64,000 nt of DNA from a bacterium (GCA_016125385.1 WGLV01000051.1:56570-120569); one strand, 5' to 3'; shown: positions 1-10,886, numbered from the stretch's first letter. Numbers and translations: made by a program. The notes: generated from the sequence alone by a model not told the origin.

Positions 1-1994
1 CCAGTGGAGCCATTCGAGGGCTTCTGGCGGTCGAAGAAGTTGACGCTGTGGCTGAATTGCTTACAGATGAGATCGGGGGGGATTTCTTTAATAAAGCGCG
101 AGGGGGTTCGTTTTTTGCGGCGGCCGAACTGCATGCGTTCTTCGACGAGGCTGAGGGTAAGGTGTTTCTGAGCGCGGGTGATGCCGACATAACACAGGCG
201 GCGCTCTTCATCGACCTCGGAACCGTCGCGCACCGAACGCGCGTGCGGCAACAGGTCTTCTTCCATGCCGCATAAAAACACGTAGGGAAATTCGAGCCCC
301 TTGGCGCTGTGCAGCGTGACCAGCATGACCGCGTTTTCGATGTTTTTCTTCTTGCCCTTATCGTTGTAGGCGTCGTCGTCGAGCGCGATGGAATCGAGAA
401 AGCCGGAGAGCGTGGCGCCGGATGACTGTTCCTGATACGCGGCGGCGGCGGAAGCCAGTTCTTCAACGGTTTCGGTCTTCATCTGGAGGGTCATGGCGTC
501 GTCAATGGTGCGTTGCAGCTCCTCGCGGTAACCGCTGCGCTCGATCGCGGCGCGGACGACGTCGGCGGGAGGGTGGGTCCGGCTGAAATCGCGCAACTCG
601 TCGATCAGCGAGACGAACTGGGCGATGCCGTCGCGCGATGATTTGGTCAGGTTGTCATTGCCGAGATTACCGCGCAGGGCGTCGAAAACGCTCTCGCCCA
701 GCTGATGCGCTTCATCGGTGATGCGTACGATGGTCTGATCGCCGACGCCCCGGCGAGGGTAATTGATGATTCGAAGCAGGTTGAGATCATCGCCGGGGTT
801 TACCACCGCGCGCAGATAGGCGACGAGGTCTTTGACTTCCTTGCGCTCGAAATATTCGTACCCCCCCACCAGATTATAGGGAATCTTCGCGATGCGCAGC
901 GCGCTCTCGATGGCGCGCGACTGTACGTTGCTGCGGTAGAGCACGGCGAAGGCGCGCCACGGCGCCTTGGTGCGTTCCTGAATGGTTTGAAGCCGCCAGG
1001 CGATGGTTTTGGCCTCGTCGGCTTCATCTTTGGCGAGAAACGCGTCGATAAGGCGGCCCTTGCCGCGTTCGGTCCAGAGGCGCTTGGGCTGACGTTTGGC
1101 GTTGTTTTTGATGACGTGATAGGCCGCGTCGAGAATCGTCTGGGTGGAGCGGTAATTCTGTTCGAGTTTCACCACCGTGGCGCCGTGGAAATCGCGCTCG
1201 AACTGGAGGATGTTACGCACCTCGGCGCCGCGCCATCCGTAGATGCTCTGGTCGTCGTCGCCCACCACGCAGAGGCGTTTTCCATCGCCCGCCAGCAATT
1301 TGAGCATGCGGTATTGTGACGCGTTGGTGTCCTGATATTCATCGACCAGCAGGTGACGGAAGCGATGGCGGTATTCTTTGAGAATCTCTTTATTTTGAGC
1401 GAGCAAATGAATGGGCAAAACGATCAGGTCGTCAAAATCGACCGCCTGACAGGCCCGCAGCTGACGTTGATATTGCTCGTACAGATCGCCGAAGACGAGG
1501 TCGTACTTGTCGCCGAACAGGGGCAACTCGCCGCCGGCGGCGGCCTGCTGGCATTTGGCGCGGCTGATGTGAGACAGAATGATGCCCGCGTCGAATTTCT
1601 CGCGCTTCTGCGGATGTTCGCGCAGCAGGGTGCGCAACAACGACATCTGGTCGCCTTCGTTATAGATGGTGAAGTCAGGGCGCAGCCCCGCCTCGCGGGC
1701 GTGAGCGCGCAGAATACGCAGCCCCAGCGAGTGGAACGTGCTGAGGGTGACGCTCTTCGCCTGAGCGCCGATCAGCGCGGCGGCGCGCTCGCGCATCTCG
1801 TTGGCGGCTTTGTTGGTAAAGGTCACGGCGAGAATCTGCTCGGGCCGCGCCTCGTGGGTGTGGATCAAATGAGCGATGCGATAGGTGATGACGCGAGTCT
1901 TGCCGCTGCCGGCGCCCGCCAGAATGAGCAACGGCCCGCCGGTATGAGTCACGGCGGCCCGCTGTTGCGGATTTAACGTTTCAAGACCTTTCAT
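1..1994 (-). CDS. UvrD/Rep/PcrA-type superfamily 1 DNA helicase, 3' end truncated by window start
   Basis: Reverse-strand translation from 1994 gives MKGLETLNPQQRAAVTHTGGPLLILAGAGSGKTRVITYRIAHL (Walker A), later LLVDEYQDTN, VVGDDDQSIYGWRGA and QNYRST. Open to the window edge, so not listed in the ORF track. Confidence 0.93.
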   Translation of the reverse strand, partial: MKGLETLNPQQRAAVTHTGGPLLILAGAGSGKTRVITYRIAHLIHTHEARPEQILAVTFTNKAANEMRERAAALIGAQAKSVTLSTFHSLGLRILRAHAREAGLRPDFTIYNEGDQMSLLRTLLREHPQKREKFDAGIILSHISRAKCQQAAAGGELPLFGDKYDLVFGDLYEQYQRQLRACQAVDFDDLIVLPIHLLAQNKEILKEYRHRFRHLLVDEYQDTNASQYRMLKLLAGDGKRLCVVGDDDQSIYGWRGAEVRNILQFERDFHGATVVKLEQNYRSTQTILDAAYHVIKNNAKRQPKRLWTERGKGRLIDAFLAKDEADEAKTIAWRLQTIQERTKAPWRAFAVLYRSNVQSRAIESALRIAKIPYNLVGGYEYFERKEVKDLVAYLRAVVNPGDDLNLLRIINYPRRGVGDQTIVRITDEAHQLGESVFDALRGNLGNDNLTKSSRDGIAQFVSLIDELRDFSRTHPPADVVRAAIERSGYREELQRTIDDAMTLQMKTETVEELASAAAAYQEQSSGATLSGFLDSIALDDDAYNDKGKKKNIENAVMLVTLHSAKGLEFPYVFLCGMEEDLLPHARSVRDGSEVDEERRLCYVGITRAQKHLTLSLVEERMQFGRRKKRTPSRFIKEIPPDLICKQFSHSVNFFDRQKPSNGST

Positions 1995-2210
1995 ATTCCC
2001 TCAACCCGGATCCGGGGATGACGCGTATTGAATCACACGATAGAAGCGATTGATTCGGCGGTGAATTTTCGCGAGCGCTCAAACAACAAGCCGACGGCCA
2101 ACGATCATATCGCAGGCGGAGACTGGGGCAAGTCTTGGGGGTTGTACGATCCGTTCGCACTCGTTGGCCGCTGAAGTTGGAGGGAATGAGACAATTTCAC
2201 CTTTTTTCGT

Positions 2211-2636
2211 CTGAATCAGGATGCACAGGAATAAAAGGATGAACGAGATAAAAAACAGCCGATGTGAAAATAGTGACGAATTGAATAACGAAAACACGAA
2301 ATAAAAAATGACACGAAGATCGGCGAATCTCCGACTTGAAAGGCTGAGCTATAAGCATCCGCCCCTGAGGGGCGAACGGCGGAGCCTGAGGTGAGTTGCA
2401 TCCGCCTGAATCAAGATGCACCGGATGAAAAGGATGAACGAGATAAAAAACAGCCGATGTGAAAATAGTGACGAATTGAATCACGAAAACACGAAATAAA
2501 AAATGACACGAAGAACGGCGAATCTCCGACTTGAAAGGCTGAGCTATAAGCATCCGCCCCTGAGGGGCGAACGGCGGAGCCTGAGGTGAGTTGCATCCGC
2601 CTGAATCAAGATCGACAGGATAAAAAGGATGAACCA
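2211..2636. repeat. Tandem repeat, period 195 bp, two full units (2211-2405, 2406-2600) plus a partial third
   Basis: ctgaatca(g/a)gatgcac...gaacgagataaaaaacagccgatgtgaaaatagtgacgaattgaat recurs at exactly 195 bp; third start at 2601 then decays. Confidence 0.95.
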
Positions 2637-2751
2637 GATTTGGACAGGAAAGGCTTTCGCACGTTCGCGAGGGTATTCATATTGCGATGGCTTGACGGCG
2701 GAGGCGGGTTATGAGACATCTTTGGGAAATCCGCGTTGAGGACACGGCATC

Positions 2752-4065
2752 ATGAGCAATCAACCAGGTGAGCCCTCCCATCCGCCGCGCGAATCGCTCG
2801 GCGTATTCGATGTACTCTGCATCATTCTCGGAATCATCATCGGCAGCGCGATCTACAAGACGCCGCAACAGATCGCCGCGTTCACCGGCTCGGCGAGTCT
2901 GATTCTGCTGGTCTGGGCGCTGGGCGGCGTGATCTCGCTGGTGGGCGCCTTGTGTTACGCGGAACTCGCCTCCACCTACCCGCGAGAGCGAGGCGAATAT
3001 TTTTACCTGAGGCACGCCTACGGCCCGTGGGCGGGTTTTCTGTTCGCCTGGGCGCGTCTGGCGGTGATCCATACCGGTAATATCGCCATCATGTCGTCGA
3101 TCGCGGCGGAATACGCGGCGCAATTCATACGATTCGCGGGATGCGAAACCATGTACGCGCTGGCGGCGGTGGCGGGGTTCACCGCGATCAACCTGCTGGG
3201 GCTTAAACAGAGCCGGCTGACGCAGAATCTGTTGACCACGCTGAAAGTGATCGGTCTGACGGCGATCGTTCTGGCCGCGTTCACGCTGCCGATGGCGCCA
3301 ATCGAACCCGCCGCGCCGCAACCGTTCAGTTGGGGCGGTTTTTACCTCGCGCTGATCTTCGTTCAGTTTTCATTCGGCGGCTGGAGCGACAGCGCCTTCA
3401 TCACGGCGGAAATGCGCGACCCGGGGCGCAACGTCATCCGCGCGCTAGCGGTTGGCGTCGCGCTGGTAACGGCGATTTACCTGGGCGTGAACGCAGCGCT
3501 GTTGTGGGGGCTGGGCGTGGACGGGATGGCGGGATCGGACGCGGTGGCCGCCGACCTGATGGGCCGCGCGTTCGGCGAGACGGGCCGCCGGGCGGTTAGC
3601 GCACTGGTGATCGTTTCAGCCCTGGGCGCGGTAAACGGTATGACGCTGACCGGCGGACGCCTGTTTCAGGCGCTGGGACGCGATCACCGCGTCTTCAGTG
3701 CGTTGAGGCATGAGTGGACAGACCGGAGCACACCCTACGCGGCGCTGATCGCGCAAGGCGTCATCGCGGGGGCGCTCACGCTGAGCGGACGCTTTGAGGA
3801 CCTGGTGAGTTATACCATGGCGGCGTTCTGGGTGTTTATGATTCTGGTGGGAATCAGCCTGTTCATTTCACGGGCGAAAGACCCGGACCGGCCACGGCCC
3901 TACCGAACGCACGGGTATCCGTTTACGCCGATCGCGTTTATCGCGTCATCATGCCTTTTCCTGTACAGCTCGCTGACGTACGCGGGTTTGTACTCAGGCG
4001 TCGGCTTCGGCATCGTGCTGTCTGGTCTGGCGTTATATGCGGCTGAAAAAAGCATGCGGAGCTGA
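2752..4065 (+). CDS. APC-family amino acid permease
   Basis: ORF of 437 aa, multi-TM, N-terminal FDVLCIILGIIIGSAIYKTPQQIAAFTGS typical of APC/LAT transporters. Confidence 0.85.
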   Translation: MSNQPGEPSHPPRESLGVFDVLCIILGIIIGSAIYKTPQQIAAFTGSASLILLVWALGGVISLVGALCYAELASTYPRERGEYFYLRHAYGPWAGFLFAWARLAVIHTGNIAIMSSIAAEYAAQFIRFAGCETMYALAAVAGFTAINLLGLKQSRLTQNLLTTLKVIGLTAIVLAAFTLPMAPIEPAAPQPFSWGGFYLALIFVQFSFGGWSDSAFITAEMRDPGRNVIRALAVGVALVTAIYLGVNAALLWGLGVDGMAGSDAVAADLMGRAFGETGRRAVSALVIVSALGAVNGMTLTGGRLFQALGRDHRVFSALRHEWTDRSTPYAALIAQGVIAGALTLSGRFEDLVSYTMAAFWVFMILVGISLFISRAKDPDRPRPYRTHGYPFTPIAFIASSCLFLYSSLTYAGLYSGVGFGIVLSGLALYAAEKSMRS

Positions 4066-4092
4066 AGCATCCATGCGGATAATGCGAATTCA

Positions 4093-5079
4093 TCACGCTT
4101 TCTTGCCAAAGACCAGCATGGAGTTTCCACATACCGGGGTTTCTGAATCGAACGCCAGCCCCGCCGCTTCGAACCATGCTACGATCTCGCCGCACGTATA
4201 GCAGTCGCCGCCCTGAGTGTTGACCAGCATATTGATCGTAAACAGGGCAGAACGCAGCGGCGCGGTGCGGCTTTCGTCAATAGCAAAATCTTTCACGCAG
4301 ACGCGTCCGCCTATATTCAACGCTCGCGCGCAGCGGGCGATGATGGCGGCGTTCTGTTCGGCGGAAAACATATGGACGAAGTTGGAAAGGAAGATGAGAT
4401 CGTAGCCAGAGCCGAACTCGTCGTTGAGCGCATCGCCCGGCTGAGTAGACACACGGTCTTCCAACCCCGCCGCCGCGATATTGCGGCGCGCGACCTCCAG
4501 CGTACCCGGCGAATCGAACACCACCGCGTGCAGCGAAGGCTCACGGCGGGCGAAGGCGATGGCGTACACACCGGGGCCGCCGCCCACGTCGATCATGCGG
4601 CGAACGCCGGCGAGGCCGATCTTTTCGGCGACTTCTTCGGCGCTCATCCGGCCGATGTCGGCCATCGCTTTGGCGAAGGCTTCTTCGTCGCGGTTGGCGC
4701 CCGAGCCCGGTTCGCCGTCAAGAACAGAGCCGCCGCGCACCGCCGCGTCCGCCAGGCTGGCCCAGCGATCGTACAGCATGGCGCCGTGCATCACGAGAGC
4801 GAGCCGGCTGTCAGGCGCGTCTTCCAGCAACGTCCGCAGAGCGATATCACTATTGCGATACGAGCCGCCGTCTTTTTCGAGCAGATCCAGCGCGGTCAGC
4901 GCATCGCACAGCGCACGGATTCCACGCGGGCTGGCGTTCAATCGTTTCGCCAGTTCATCGCTGGAAAGCGTTTCACCGCCAAGGGCCTGAAACACGCCCA
5001 GCCGGGCGCCCGCAAAGAGCGGGGCCGACATCTGGAAACCCATCGAGAGTTCATCAATTCGTTGCAGAGCCTGGTTCAT
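4093..5079 (-). CDS. SAM-dependent O-methyltransferase (acetylserotonin O-methyltransferase-like)
   Basis: N-terminal winged-helix dimerisation-like region plus MIDVGGGPGVYAIAFARREPSLHAVVFDSPGTLEVA SAM motif. Confidence 0.8.
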   Translation of the reverse strand: MNQALQRIDELSMGFQMSAPLFAGARLGVFQALGGETLSSDELAKRLNASPRGIRALCDALTALDLLEKDGGSYRNSDIALRTLLEDAPDSRLALVMHGAMLYDRWASLADAAVRGGSVLDGEPGSGANRDEEAFAKAMADIGRMSAEEVAEKIGLAGVRRMIDVGGGPGVYAIAFARREPSLHAVVFDSPGTLEVARRNIAAAGLEDRVSTQPGDALNDEFGSGYDLIFLSNFVHMFSAEQNAAIIARCARALNIGGRVCVKDFAIDESRTAPLRSALFTINMLVNTQGGDCYTCGEIVAWFEAAGLAFDSETPVCGNSMLVFGKKA

Positions 5080-5596
5080 CGTTCACCTTATCCATCATGA
5101 CTTTGCCCGCGTCGACGGCGGCGCCCACGCCTTCTTTCGTCTTTTCGACGCTGCTCTGGGCGCGCTGGTAAATCTCGTTCATGCGGCGCGCCAGATCGGG
5201 CGCGTCGAGTACATTCAGGTTTTTAACCGCATCGCTGAAACTGTCTTTCATCTTGCTCAGGACTTCGCCGGACGAGTGAAAGTAGTTGGTGGCGATTTCG
5301 TCGGAGGGGTGATTTTTCGCCGCTTCCATCATGCGGCGCTGGCGTTCTTCCGGCGTAAAATCGGGAGAGTCGTCGAGCGCGTAGAAGCGGGTCCGGATAT
5401 CGGCGGCGAGTTTGGCGGCGTCTTCATTGAGCCCCGGCTGATTGGCGTCGACGCGCTGTTGCAGTTCGAGCAGCGGCGCGAGAATCTCCTCGACCAGCAC
5501 GGGTTGATCGGGGTTCTGCTTTTTCTGAAAATAGACGCCCGTCCCAAAAAGTCCGACGATCAGTAATATCAATAACAATTGCAGTTTTCGTTTCAT
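5054..5596 (-). CDS. hypothetical protein with N-terminal membrane anchor
   Basis: 180 aa ORF, MKRKLQLLLILLIVGLFGTGVYF anchor; 3' end overlaps the start of the downstream methyltransferase gene. Confidence 0.6.
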   Translation of the reverse strand: MKRKLQLLLILLIVGLFGTGVYFQKKQNPDQPVLVEEILAPLLELQQRVDANQPGLNEDAAKLAADIRTRFYALDDSPDFTPEERQRRMMEAAKNHPSDEIATNYFHSSGEVLSKMKDSFSDAVKNLNVLDAPDLARRMNEIYQRAQSSVEKTKEGVGAAVDAGKVMMDKVNDEPGSATN

Positions 5597-5770
5597 ACCG
5601 GTTTCTGTTTCAATCCATTATTATTCGAGTTATTTTTGACGATCCGTTCGGAAACCTATCAAGAATACAGATCGCTTTTTCAGCACGAATTCATCATTTT
5701 ACCCGCATTCGGCAATTCTTCTGGAAGCCGCGATCCGATTCCATCCATCGGGACAGGATATCACAATCCA

Positions 5771-6811
5771 TCAACAAATACGGGGAAGCTGTTCGCCGGA
5801 GAGGCGGTCGAGCACGCGCTCGACGCCCAGAACACCCCGCAGAACCACCGGCGCGGCGGCGGACATCTCCACCCGGCCCACTCGCGCCGCGCCTCGCGCC
5901 TGTTCACACGCCCGCAAAACATCCAGCGCACGATCGGCGTCTTTTTCCGCGATGAAGGCGGCGAAGCGCCCTTCGTTGGCCATATACAACGGATCGAAGC
6001 CCATCAGCTCGCAAGCGCCCATGACTTCATCGCGAACCGGGATGCAATCTTCATCAAGCCGCACTGTGACGCGCGCGTCCTCGGCGATCTCATTCATCGC
6101 GGATACCAACCCGCCGCGAGTCAGATCGCGCAGGCAGTGTACCTCGACGCCCGCCTCGAACAGCGCCGCGACCGCTTCGTGAACCGGGGCCGAATCGCTC
6201 TCGATCGGGGTTGAAAATTCAAGCCCCTCTCGCACGGAGAGAATCGCGGCGCCGTGACGCCCCAGATCTCCGTTGACGATCACCGCGTCGCCGGGGCGCA
6301 CCTCGCCGGGCGCGATCGTGAGGCCGTGTTCGATGACTCCGAGCCCCGCGGTGTTGATGAAGACGCCGTCGCCCTTGCCCTTGTCGACCACTTTGGTGTC
6401 GCCCGTTACGATCGAGACGCCGCAGCGGCGAGCCGCCTCGCTCATCGACTCAACCACGCGGCGCAGGACGCTCATCTCAAGACCTTCTTCGAGAATGTAC
6501 CCCGCGCTGAGCGCAAACGGACGCGCGCCGCTCATGGCGAGATCGTTCACCGTGCCATGCACCGCCATTGAGCCGATGTCGCCTCCGGGAAAAAACAACG
6601 GCCGCACCACATAGGAATCGGTCGTAAACGCGATGCGCGTAGCGGGCAGATTGAACACCGCGCTGTCGTGACGCTGGTTAAGCGTGGGGTTATCGAAGGC
6701 GGGCCGAAAGATCGAATCAATCAGGCGCGCCATCAGCGTTCCACCGCCGCCGTGCGCCAGCACCACGCGGTCATATTCATTTTTCGGGATGGGACAGGAG
6801 AAATCATTCAT
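5771..6811 (-). CDS. hypE: hydrogenase expression/formation protein HypE
   Basis: Start reassigned to [31 protein letters not shown]; PurM-like fold and C-terminal LPRIC characteristic of HypE. Confidence 0.92.
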   Translation of the reverse strand: MNDFSCPIPKNEYDRVVLAHGGGGTLMARLIDSIFRPAFDNPTLNQRHDSAVFNLPATRIAFTTDSYVVRPLFFPGGDIGSMAVHGTVNDLAMSGARPFALSAGYILEEGLEMSVLRRVVESMSEAARRCGVSIVTGDTKVVDKGKGDGVFINTAGLGVIEHGLTIAPGEVRPGDAVIVNGDLGRHGAAILSVREGLEFSTPIESDSAPVHEAVAALFEAGVEVHCLRDLTRGGLVSAMNEIAEDARVTVRLDEDCIPVRDEVMGACELMGFDPLYMANEGRFAAFIAEKDADRALDVLRACEQARGAARVGRVEMSAAAPVVLRGVLGVERVLDRLSGEQLPRIC

Positions 6812-6816
6812 GGTCG

Positions 6817-7920
6817 TCACCGTCCGGCATGTTCCAGGCGTCGATAGCGATAATAGGCCGCGCAGGCGCCCTCGGACGAAACCATCGGCGCGCCCAGCGG
6901 ATGTTCGGGCGTGCAGCTTTTCGCGAACGCGGAGCATTGATGCGGCTCGCGCGCGCCCTGCAGAATCAGGCCGCTGATGCACTCGTCGGGTTCGGCGGAT
7001 GACGCGTGATCGACCGCGCCGAACTTCGTCTCGGCATTATATTCGGCGTATTCGTCACGCAAGCGGAATCCACTCGCGGGAATCAGACCCAATCCACGCC
7101 AAAATTGATCGGACGGCTCAAACACGTCGGAGAGAATGCGCAGGGCGGCGGGGTTTCCTCCACGGCGGACGACCCGCGCGTAGGCGTTTTCGACTTCGGC
7201 GCGGCCTTCTTCCAACTGTTTGACGCACTGGTAAACGCCCTGCAGTACATCGACCGGCTCGAAACCCGTAACCACGATGGGGACATGGAATCGATCCGCG
7301 ATGGGCGGGTATTCCTCAGTCCCCATCACCGCACAGACATGCCCCGCCGCCAGAAAGCCCTGCACGCGGCAATCGGGCGAAGCGAGCAGCGCCTCCATCG
7401 CGGGCGGTACGCGCATGTGCGAAACCAGCATGGAAAAATTTGGCAGTTTTTCACGCCGCGCCTGATACGCCGCCATCGCGTTGGCGGGCGCGGTGGTTTC
7501 AAAACCGATGGCGAAAAAGATCACCTCGCGAGAAGGATTTTCGCGCGCGATCTTTACCGCGTCGAGCGGAGAGTAGACCACGCGCACATCGCCGCCGTTC
7601 GCTTTTACGGAAAACAGGTCGGTATGGGTTCCCGGCACGCGCAACATGTCGCCGAAGGAACAGAAAATCACCTCGGGACGGGCGGCGATTTCATGCGCCT
7701 TGTCGAGAACGGACGCGGGGGTAACGCACACCGGACACCCCGGCCCGTGGATCAGCGTAATCTCATCGGGCAGCAGCCGGTCGAGACCGTATTTAAGGAT
7801 TGCGTGGGTCTGGCCGCCGCAGATCTCCATGACGGCGTGAGGCCGAGTGACTATGCGGCGGATGGCGGCGAGCAGGGTTTGGGCCGCGTCCGGATCGCGG
7901 AATTGTTTGAGGTGATTCAT
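6817..7920 (-). CDS. hypD: hydrogenase formation protein HypD
   Basis: [21 protein letters not shown]...[13 protein letters not shown]...[13 protein letters not shown]. Confidence 0.95.
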   Translation of the reverse strand: MNHLKQFRDPDAAQTLLAAIRRIVTRPHAVMEICGGQTHAILKYGLDRLLPDEITLIHGPGCPVCVTPASVLDKAHEIAARPEVIFCSFGDMLRVPGTHTDLFSVKANGGDVRVVYSPLDAVKIARENPSREVIFFAIGFETTAPANAMAAYQARREKLPNFSMLVSHMRVPPAMEALLASPDCRVQGFLAAGHVCAVMGTEEYPPIADRFHVPIVVTGFEPVDVLQGVYQCVKQLEEGRAEVENAYARVVRRGGNPAALRILSDVFEPSDQFWRGLGLIPASGFRLRDEYAEYNAETKFGAVDHASSAEPDECISGLILQGAREPHQCSAFAKSCTPEHPLGAPMVSSEGACAAYYRYRRLEHAGR

Positions 7921-7943
7921 CGGATGCCATCCAGAGAATCGTT

Positions 7944-8025
7944 AAGCGCCCTTGGGTAAAACTTTTTCCGCTCAAGAGACGCTCCGCCCAAAGTCTCATT
8001 CGCTTGCACAAGTTTCACCCGGCGG
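7944..8025. repeat. 82-bp imperfect palindromic dispersed repeat, copy A (between hypC and hypD)
   Basis: aagcgcccttgggtaaaactttttccgctcaagagacgctccgcccaaagtctcattcgcttgcacaagtttcacccggcgg; near-identical copy at 43546-43627. Confidence 0.9.
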
Positions 8026-8062
8026 ACTTTTTCCATGACCGGTTTTCCAAGCAATCGCATCG

Positions 8063-8314
8063 TCATACGCCATTGGCGGCGTCTTCGAGTTCGCCGAGCG
8101 CTTTCAGGTCTTCGAAAACCTGGCGGGCTTCGTCCTCATCAATGACATTGAGGGCGAAGCCGGCGTGAACGATCACGTAATCGCCCATTTTCGCGTCAGG
8201 AACATACGCCAGTGAGATTTGCTTCACAGCGCCCTGAAAATCGACCTCGCCGGTGCGATACACCGGGTCGGCGTTTTGAATCGATACGATCTTACCGGGG
8301 ATGCCGAGACACAT
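8063..8314 (-). CDS. hypC: hydrogenase assembly chaperone HypC
   Basis: Start reassigned to MCLGIPGKIVSI, the diagnostic HypC N-terminus. Confidence 0.93.
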   Translation of the reverse strand: MCLGIPGKIVSIQNADPVYRTGEVDFQGAVKQISLAYVPDAKMGDYVIVHAGFALNVIDEDEARQVFEDLKALGELEDAANGV

Positions 8315-10637
8315 GCTGAATACTCCCGCGCGCGGCGAGGGCCAATTGGCCATACGCCACGCCTCCGTCGTTGGATGGCGCGCGCCGCGCCAAGCGAGGG
8401 GTAAAGCCCTCATCACGCAGGCGACCGGCGCTGGTTTCACACAGATAAGCGTTTTGAAAACAACCGCCGGTCAACGCCACGTTGGCGATTCCGACCCGGC
8501 GCGCGGCGGCGGCGATCGCTTCACATAATGTATTATGGAAGCGCGCGGCGATTTGGGCTACCGACATGCCGCGCCGGACGTCGTCCATCAGCGCATCGAA
8601 CATCGGCGCCCAGTCGAGGGTCCACGCCTCGCGCATGGGCGAGCCGGAGATCGGCGAGCCATCGGTGAGGCGCTTCGGTTCAGCGCCGGCGGGACGGAAT
8701 TCGATGGGATAGTGTGACGAATCGGAGAGAGAACCGATCGACCATTCGAGTTCCATCGCGGCCTGCCCTTCAAACGAAAGGCGCTGGCGTAATCCGATCA
8801 GCGCTGCGGCGGCGTCGAAGAGGCGCCCCGCGCTGGAGGTCATCGGCGAATTGAGGCCGCGCGCCAGCATGGAGAGCAACGCCTTGCTCTCGCCGGGCGT
8901 AAAGGCGGAGCGCACGGCGGGGGTGGCGCGGTCAAAGGCGGATTCGCCCGCCATCTCGAACAGCAGGCCGAGCGCGGCGCGGCGCGGTTCGCGGACAGCG
9001 CGCTCGCCTCCCGGCAGGGGGAAAGGTCTCATCCACCCCACACGGGTAAATCCCTCCCAATCACAGATCAGAAATTCCCCTCCCCAGACGGTTCCATCCG
9101 GGCTGTAACCGCTGCCGTCCCAAGAAACCGCCAATACAGGCTCGTCGAGTTCATGTTCGGCCATACAGGCGGCGGCGTGAGCGTAATGGTGTTGAACGCG
9201 CATTAAGGTCAAACCAGCCGATTCGGCGTATCGCGCGCTCCAGTAATCCGGATGGAGATCACACACGGCGGCTTTGGGTTCGGCCTCGAGCATCGCGGGC
9301 AAGGCGCGGGCGATCTCCTGAAACGAGGCGCGGGCGGCGGGCGTTTCCAGGTCGCCGACATGTTGACTGAGAAAGGCGCCGTCGGACCGGCCAACCGCGA
9401 TGGTGTTTTTGAGATGCGCGCCGAACGCGATCACACTCGGCTCGCCGCCACTCAACGGCAATGGCAGCGGTGCGTATCCGCGCGCGCGGCGCAATACGCG
9501 GGGTTCGCCATCGATCACGCGCACGACCGAGTCGTCGACGTATCGCCGGATCGGGCGGTCATGCACGAGAAACACATCGGCGATTCCACGAAGGCGCTGA
9601 AGAGCCTCCCGTTCGCCGATACAGATGGGTTCATCCGTGAGGTTGCCGCTGGTGGCGACCAGCGGGGCGTTCAGTTCACGTAACAGGACATGGTGAAGCG
9701 GCGTGTAGGGCAACATCACGCCCAGCCGGGGATTGCGCGGCGCGATGGAAGGAGCGAGTTCGGAGCCATCCCGCTTGTGCAGCAGGACAATGGGCGACTC
9801 GGGAGAGAACAGCAACGATTCTTCAAGACTGGACGTCTCGCACCAACGCCGGACGGCGGCGAGGTCCGGCGCCATAACCGCCAGCGGTTTTTCTTCACGG
9901 CGTTTACGCAGGCGCAGAGTCATCACGGCGTCTTCATCGCGCGCGTCGACCAGCAGATGGAATCCGCCCAGCCCCTTCAATGCAACAATCCCGCCCGCGC
10001 GAAGACGTTCCACGGCCCGCAATACGGCTTCGTGACGTTCGGCGATTACGGCGCCGTCCGCGTTCCAGAGCGACGCATGCGGACCGCACTGAGGGCAGGC
10101 GTTGGGTTGAGCGTGAAAACGGCGGTCCGCGGGGGTGGCGTATTCAGCCGCGCAGGCCTCGCACATGGTGAAGCCACGCATGGCGGTGTTGACGCGATCA
10201 TACGGCAAGGCGTCGATAATGGTGAAACGCGGGCCGCAATGGGTGCAGTTAATGAATGGGTAGAGGTAGCGGCGGTTGGCGGGGTCAAACATCTCGCGCA
10301 GGCATTCGCCGCAGACCGCGATATCCGGCGAGATCAGAGCCGTCTTGCCGCCGCGCGTCTCGCTTGAAACGATGCGGAAGCCTTCGCCGCTTTGAGGCGG
10401 AATTTCTTCATGAATGAGTTCATCAATGCGGGAGAGCGGCGGGGCCTGCTCACGCAACCGGCGCAGGAACGTGTCGAGCCGGGCCGATTCGCCCTCCACC
10501 TCGATAGCAACTCCCTCGGGGCCGTTTTTTACCCAGCCGCTGAGGCCTTCACCGCAGGCAAGGCGGTAAACGTGCGGGCGAAAACCGATTCCCTGAACCA
10601 GACCTTTTACCAGGATGCGAAGCCGATGATGAGCCAT
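8292..10637 (-). CDS. hypF: carbamoyltransferase HypF
   Basis: Acylphosphatase domain (VKGLVQGIGFRPHVYRLA), two CxxC zinc finger pairs (CGECLREMF, CTHCGPRFT, CEACAAEY, CPQCGPH), YrdC-like and Kae1-like domains; overlaps hypC start. Confidence 0.94.
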   Translation of the reverse strand: MAHHRLRILVKGLVQGIGFRPHVYRLACGEGLSGWVKNGPEGVAIEVEGESARLDTFLRRLREQAPPLSRIDELIHEEIPPQSGEGFRIVSSETRGGKTALISPDIAVCGECLREMFDPANRRYLYPFINCTHCGPRFTIIDALPYDRVNTAMRGFTMCEACAAEYATPADRRFHAQPNACPQCGPHASLWNADGAVIAERHEAVLRAVERLRAGGIVALKGLGGFHLLVDARDEDAVMTLRLRKRREEKPLAVMAPDLAAVRRWCETSSLEESLLFSPESPIVLLHKRDGSELAPSIAPRNPRLGVMLPYTPLHHVLLRELNAPLVATSGNLTDEPICIGEREALQRLRGIADVFLVHDRPIRRYVDDSVVRVIDGEPRVLRRARGYAPLPLPLSGGEPSVIAFGAHLKNTIAVGRSDGAFLSQHVGDLETPAARASFQEIARALPAMLEAEPKAAVCDLHPDYWSARYAESAGLTLMRVQHHYAHAAACMAEHELDEPVLAVSWDGSGYSPDGTVWGGEFLICDWEGFTRVGWMRPFPLPGGERAVREPRRAALGLLFEMAGESAFDRATPAVRSAFTPGESKALLSMLARGLNSPMTSSAGRLFDAAAALIGLRQRLSFEGQAAMELEWSIGSLSDSSHYPIEFRPAGAEPKRLTDGSPISGSPMREAWTLDWAPMFDALMDDVRRGMSVAQIAARFHNTLCEAIAAAARRVGIANVALTGGCFQNAYLCETSAGRLRDEGFTPRLARRAPSNDGGVAYGQLALAARGSIQHVSRHPR

Positions 10638-10886
10638 ATTACGTATTGTCGCCGCCCTGATGCAGTTTGTACATAGGCGCCGGGGATTGAACAGTTGCTG
10701 TTTAAATAGCAGACATAATTAAATCAGAAAGCCTATTTTTCCACCTGATTGTATTATTTATAAAATCCACTCTCATTTATGATCAGGCCCTGATGGCGGA
10801 CTATTTTCTCTAATCATAAAATTCAAAGCATGTTACGTAATAATATGAAATAAAACCTGATGTGAGTGAACGGACTTTTTTCAACT

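Noticed and set aside
2211-2636. Possible CRISPR array
   Set aside because: Units are contiguous 195-bp tandem repeats with no spacer/repeat alternation and no cas genes.
6812-6982. 57-aa N-terminal extension of HypE in the ORF track
   Set aside because: Extension lies within the hypD 3' end and lacks HypE homology; the internal ATG at 6811 matches the family start.
10690-10860. Sigma54 promoter reading towards hypF
   Set aside because: No correctly spaced GG/GC pair was found on the minus strand upstream of 10637; both good sites point away from hypF.
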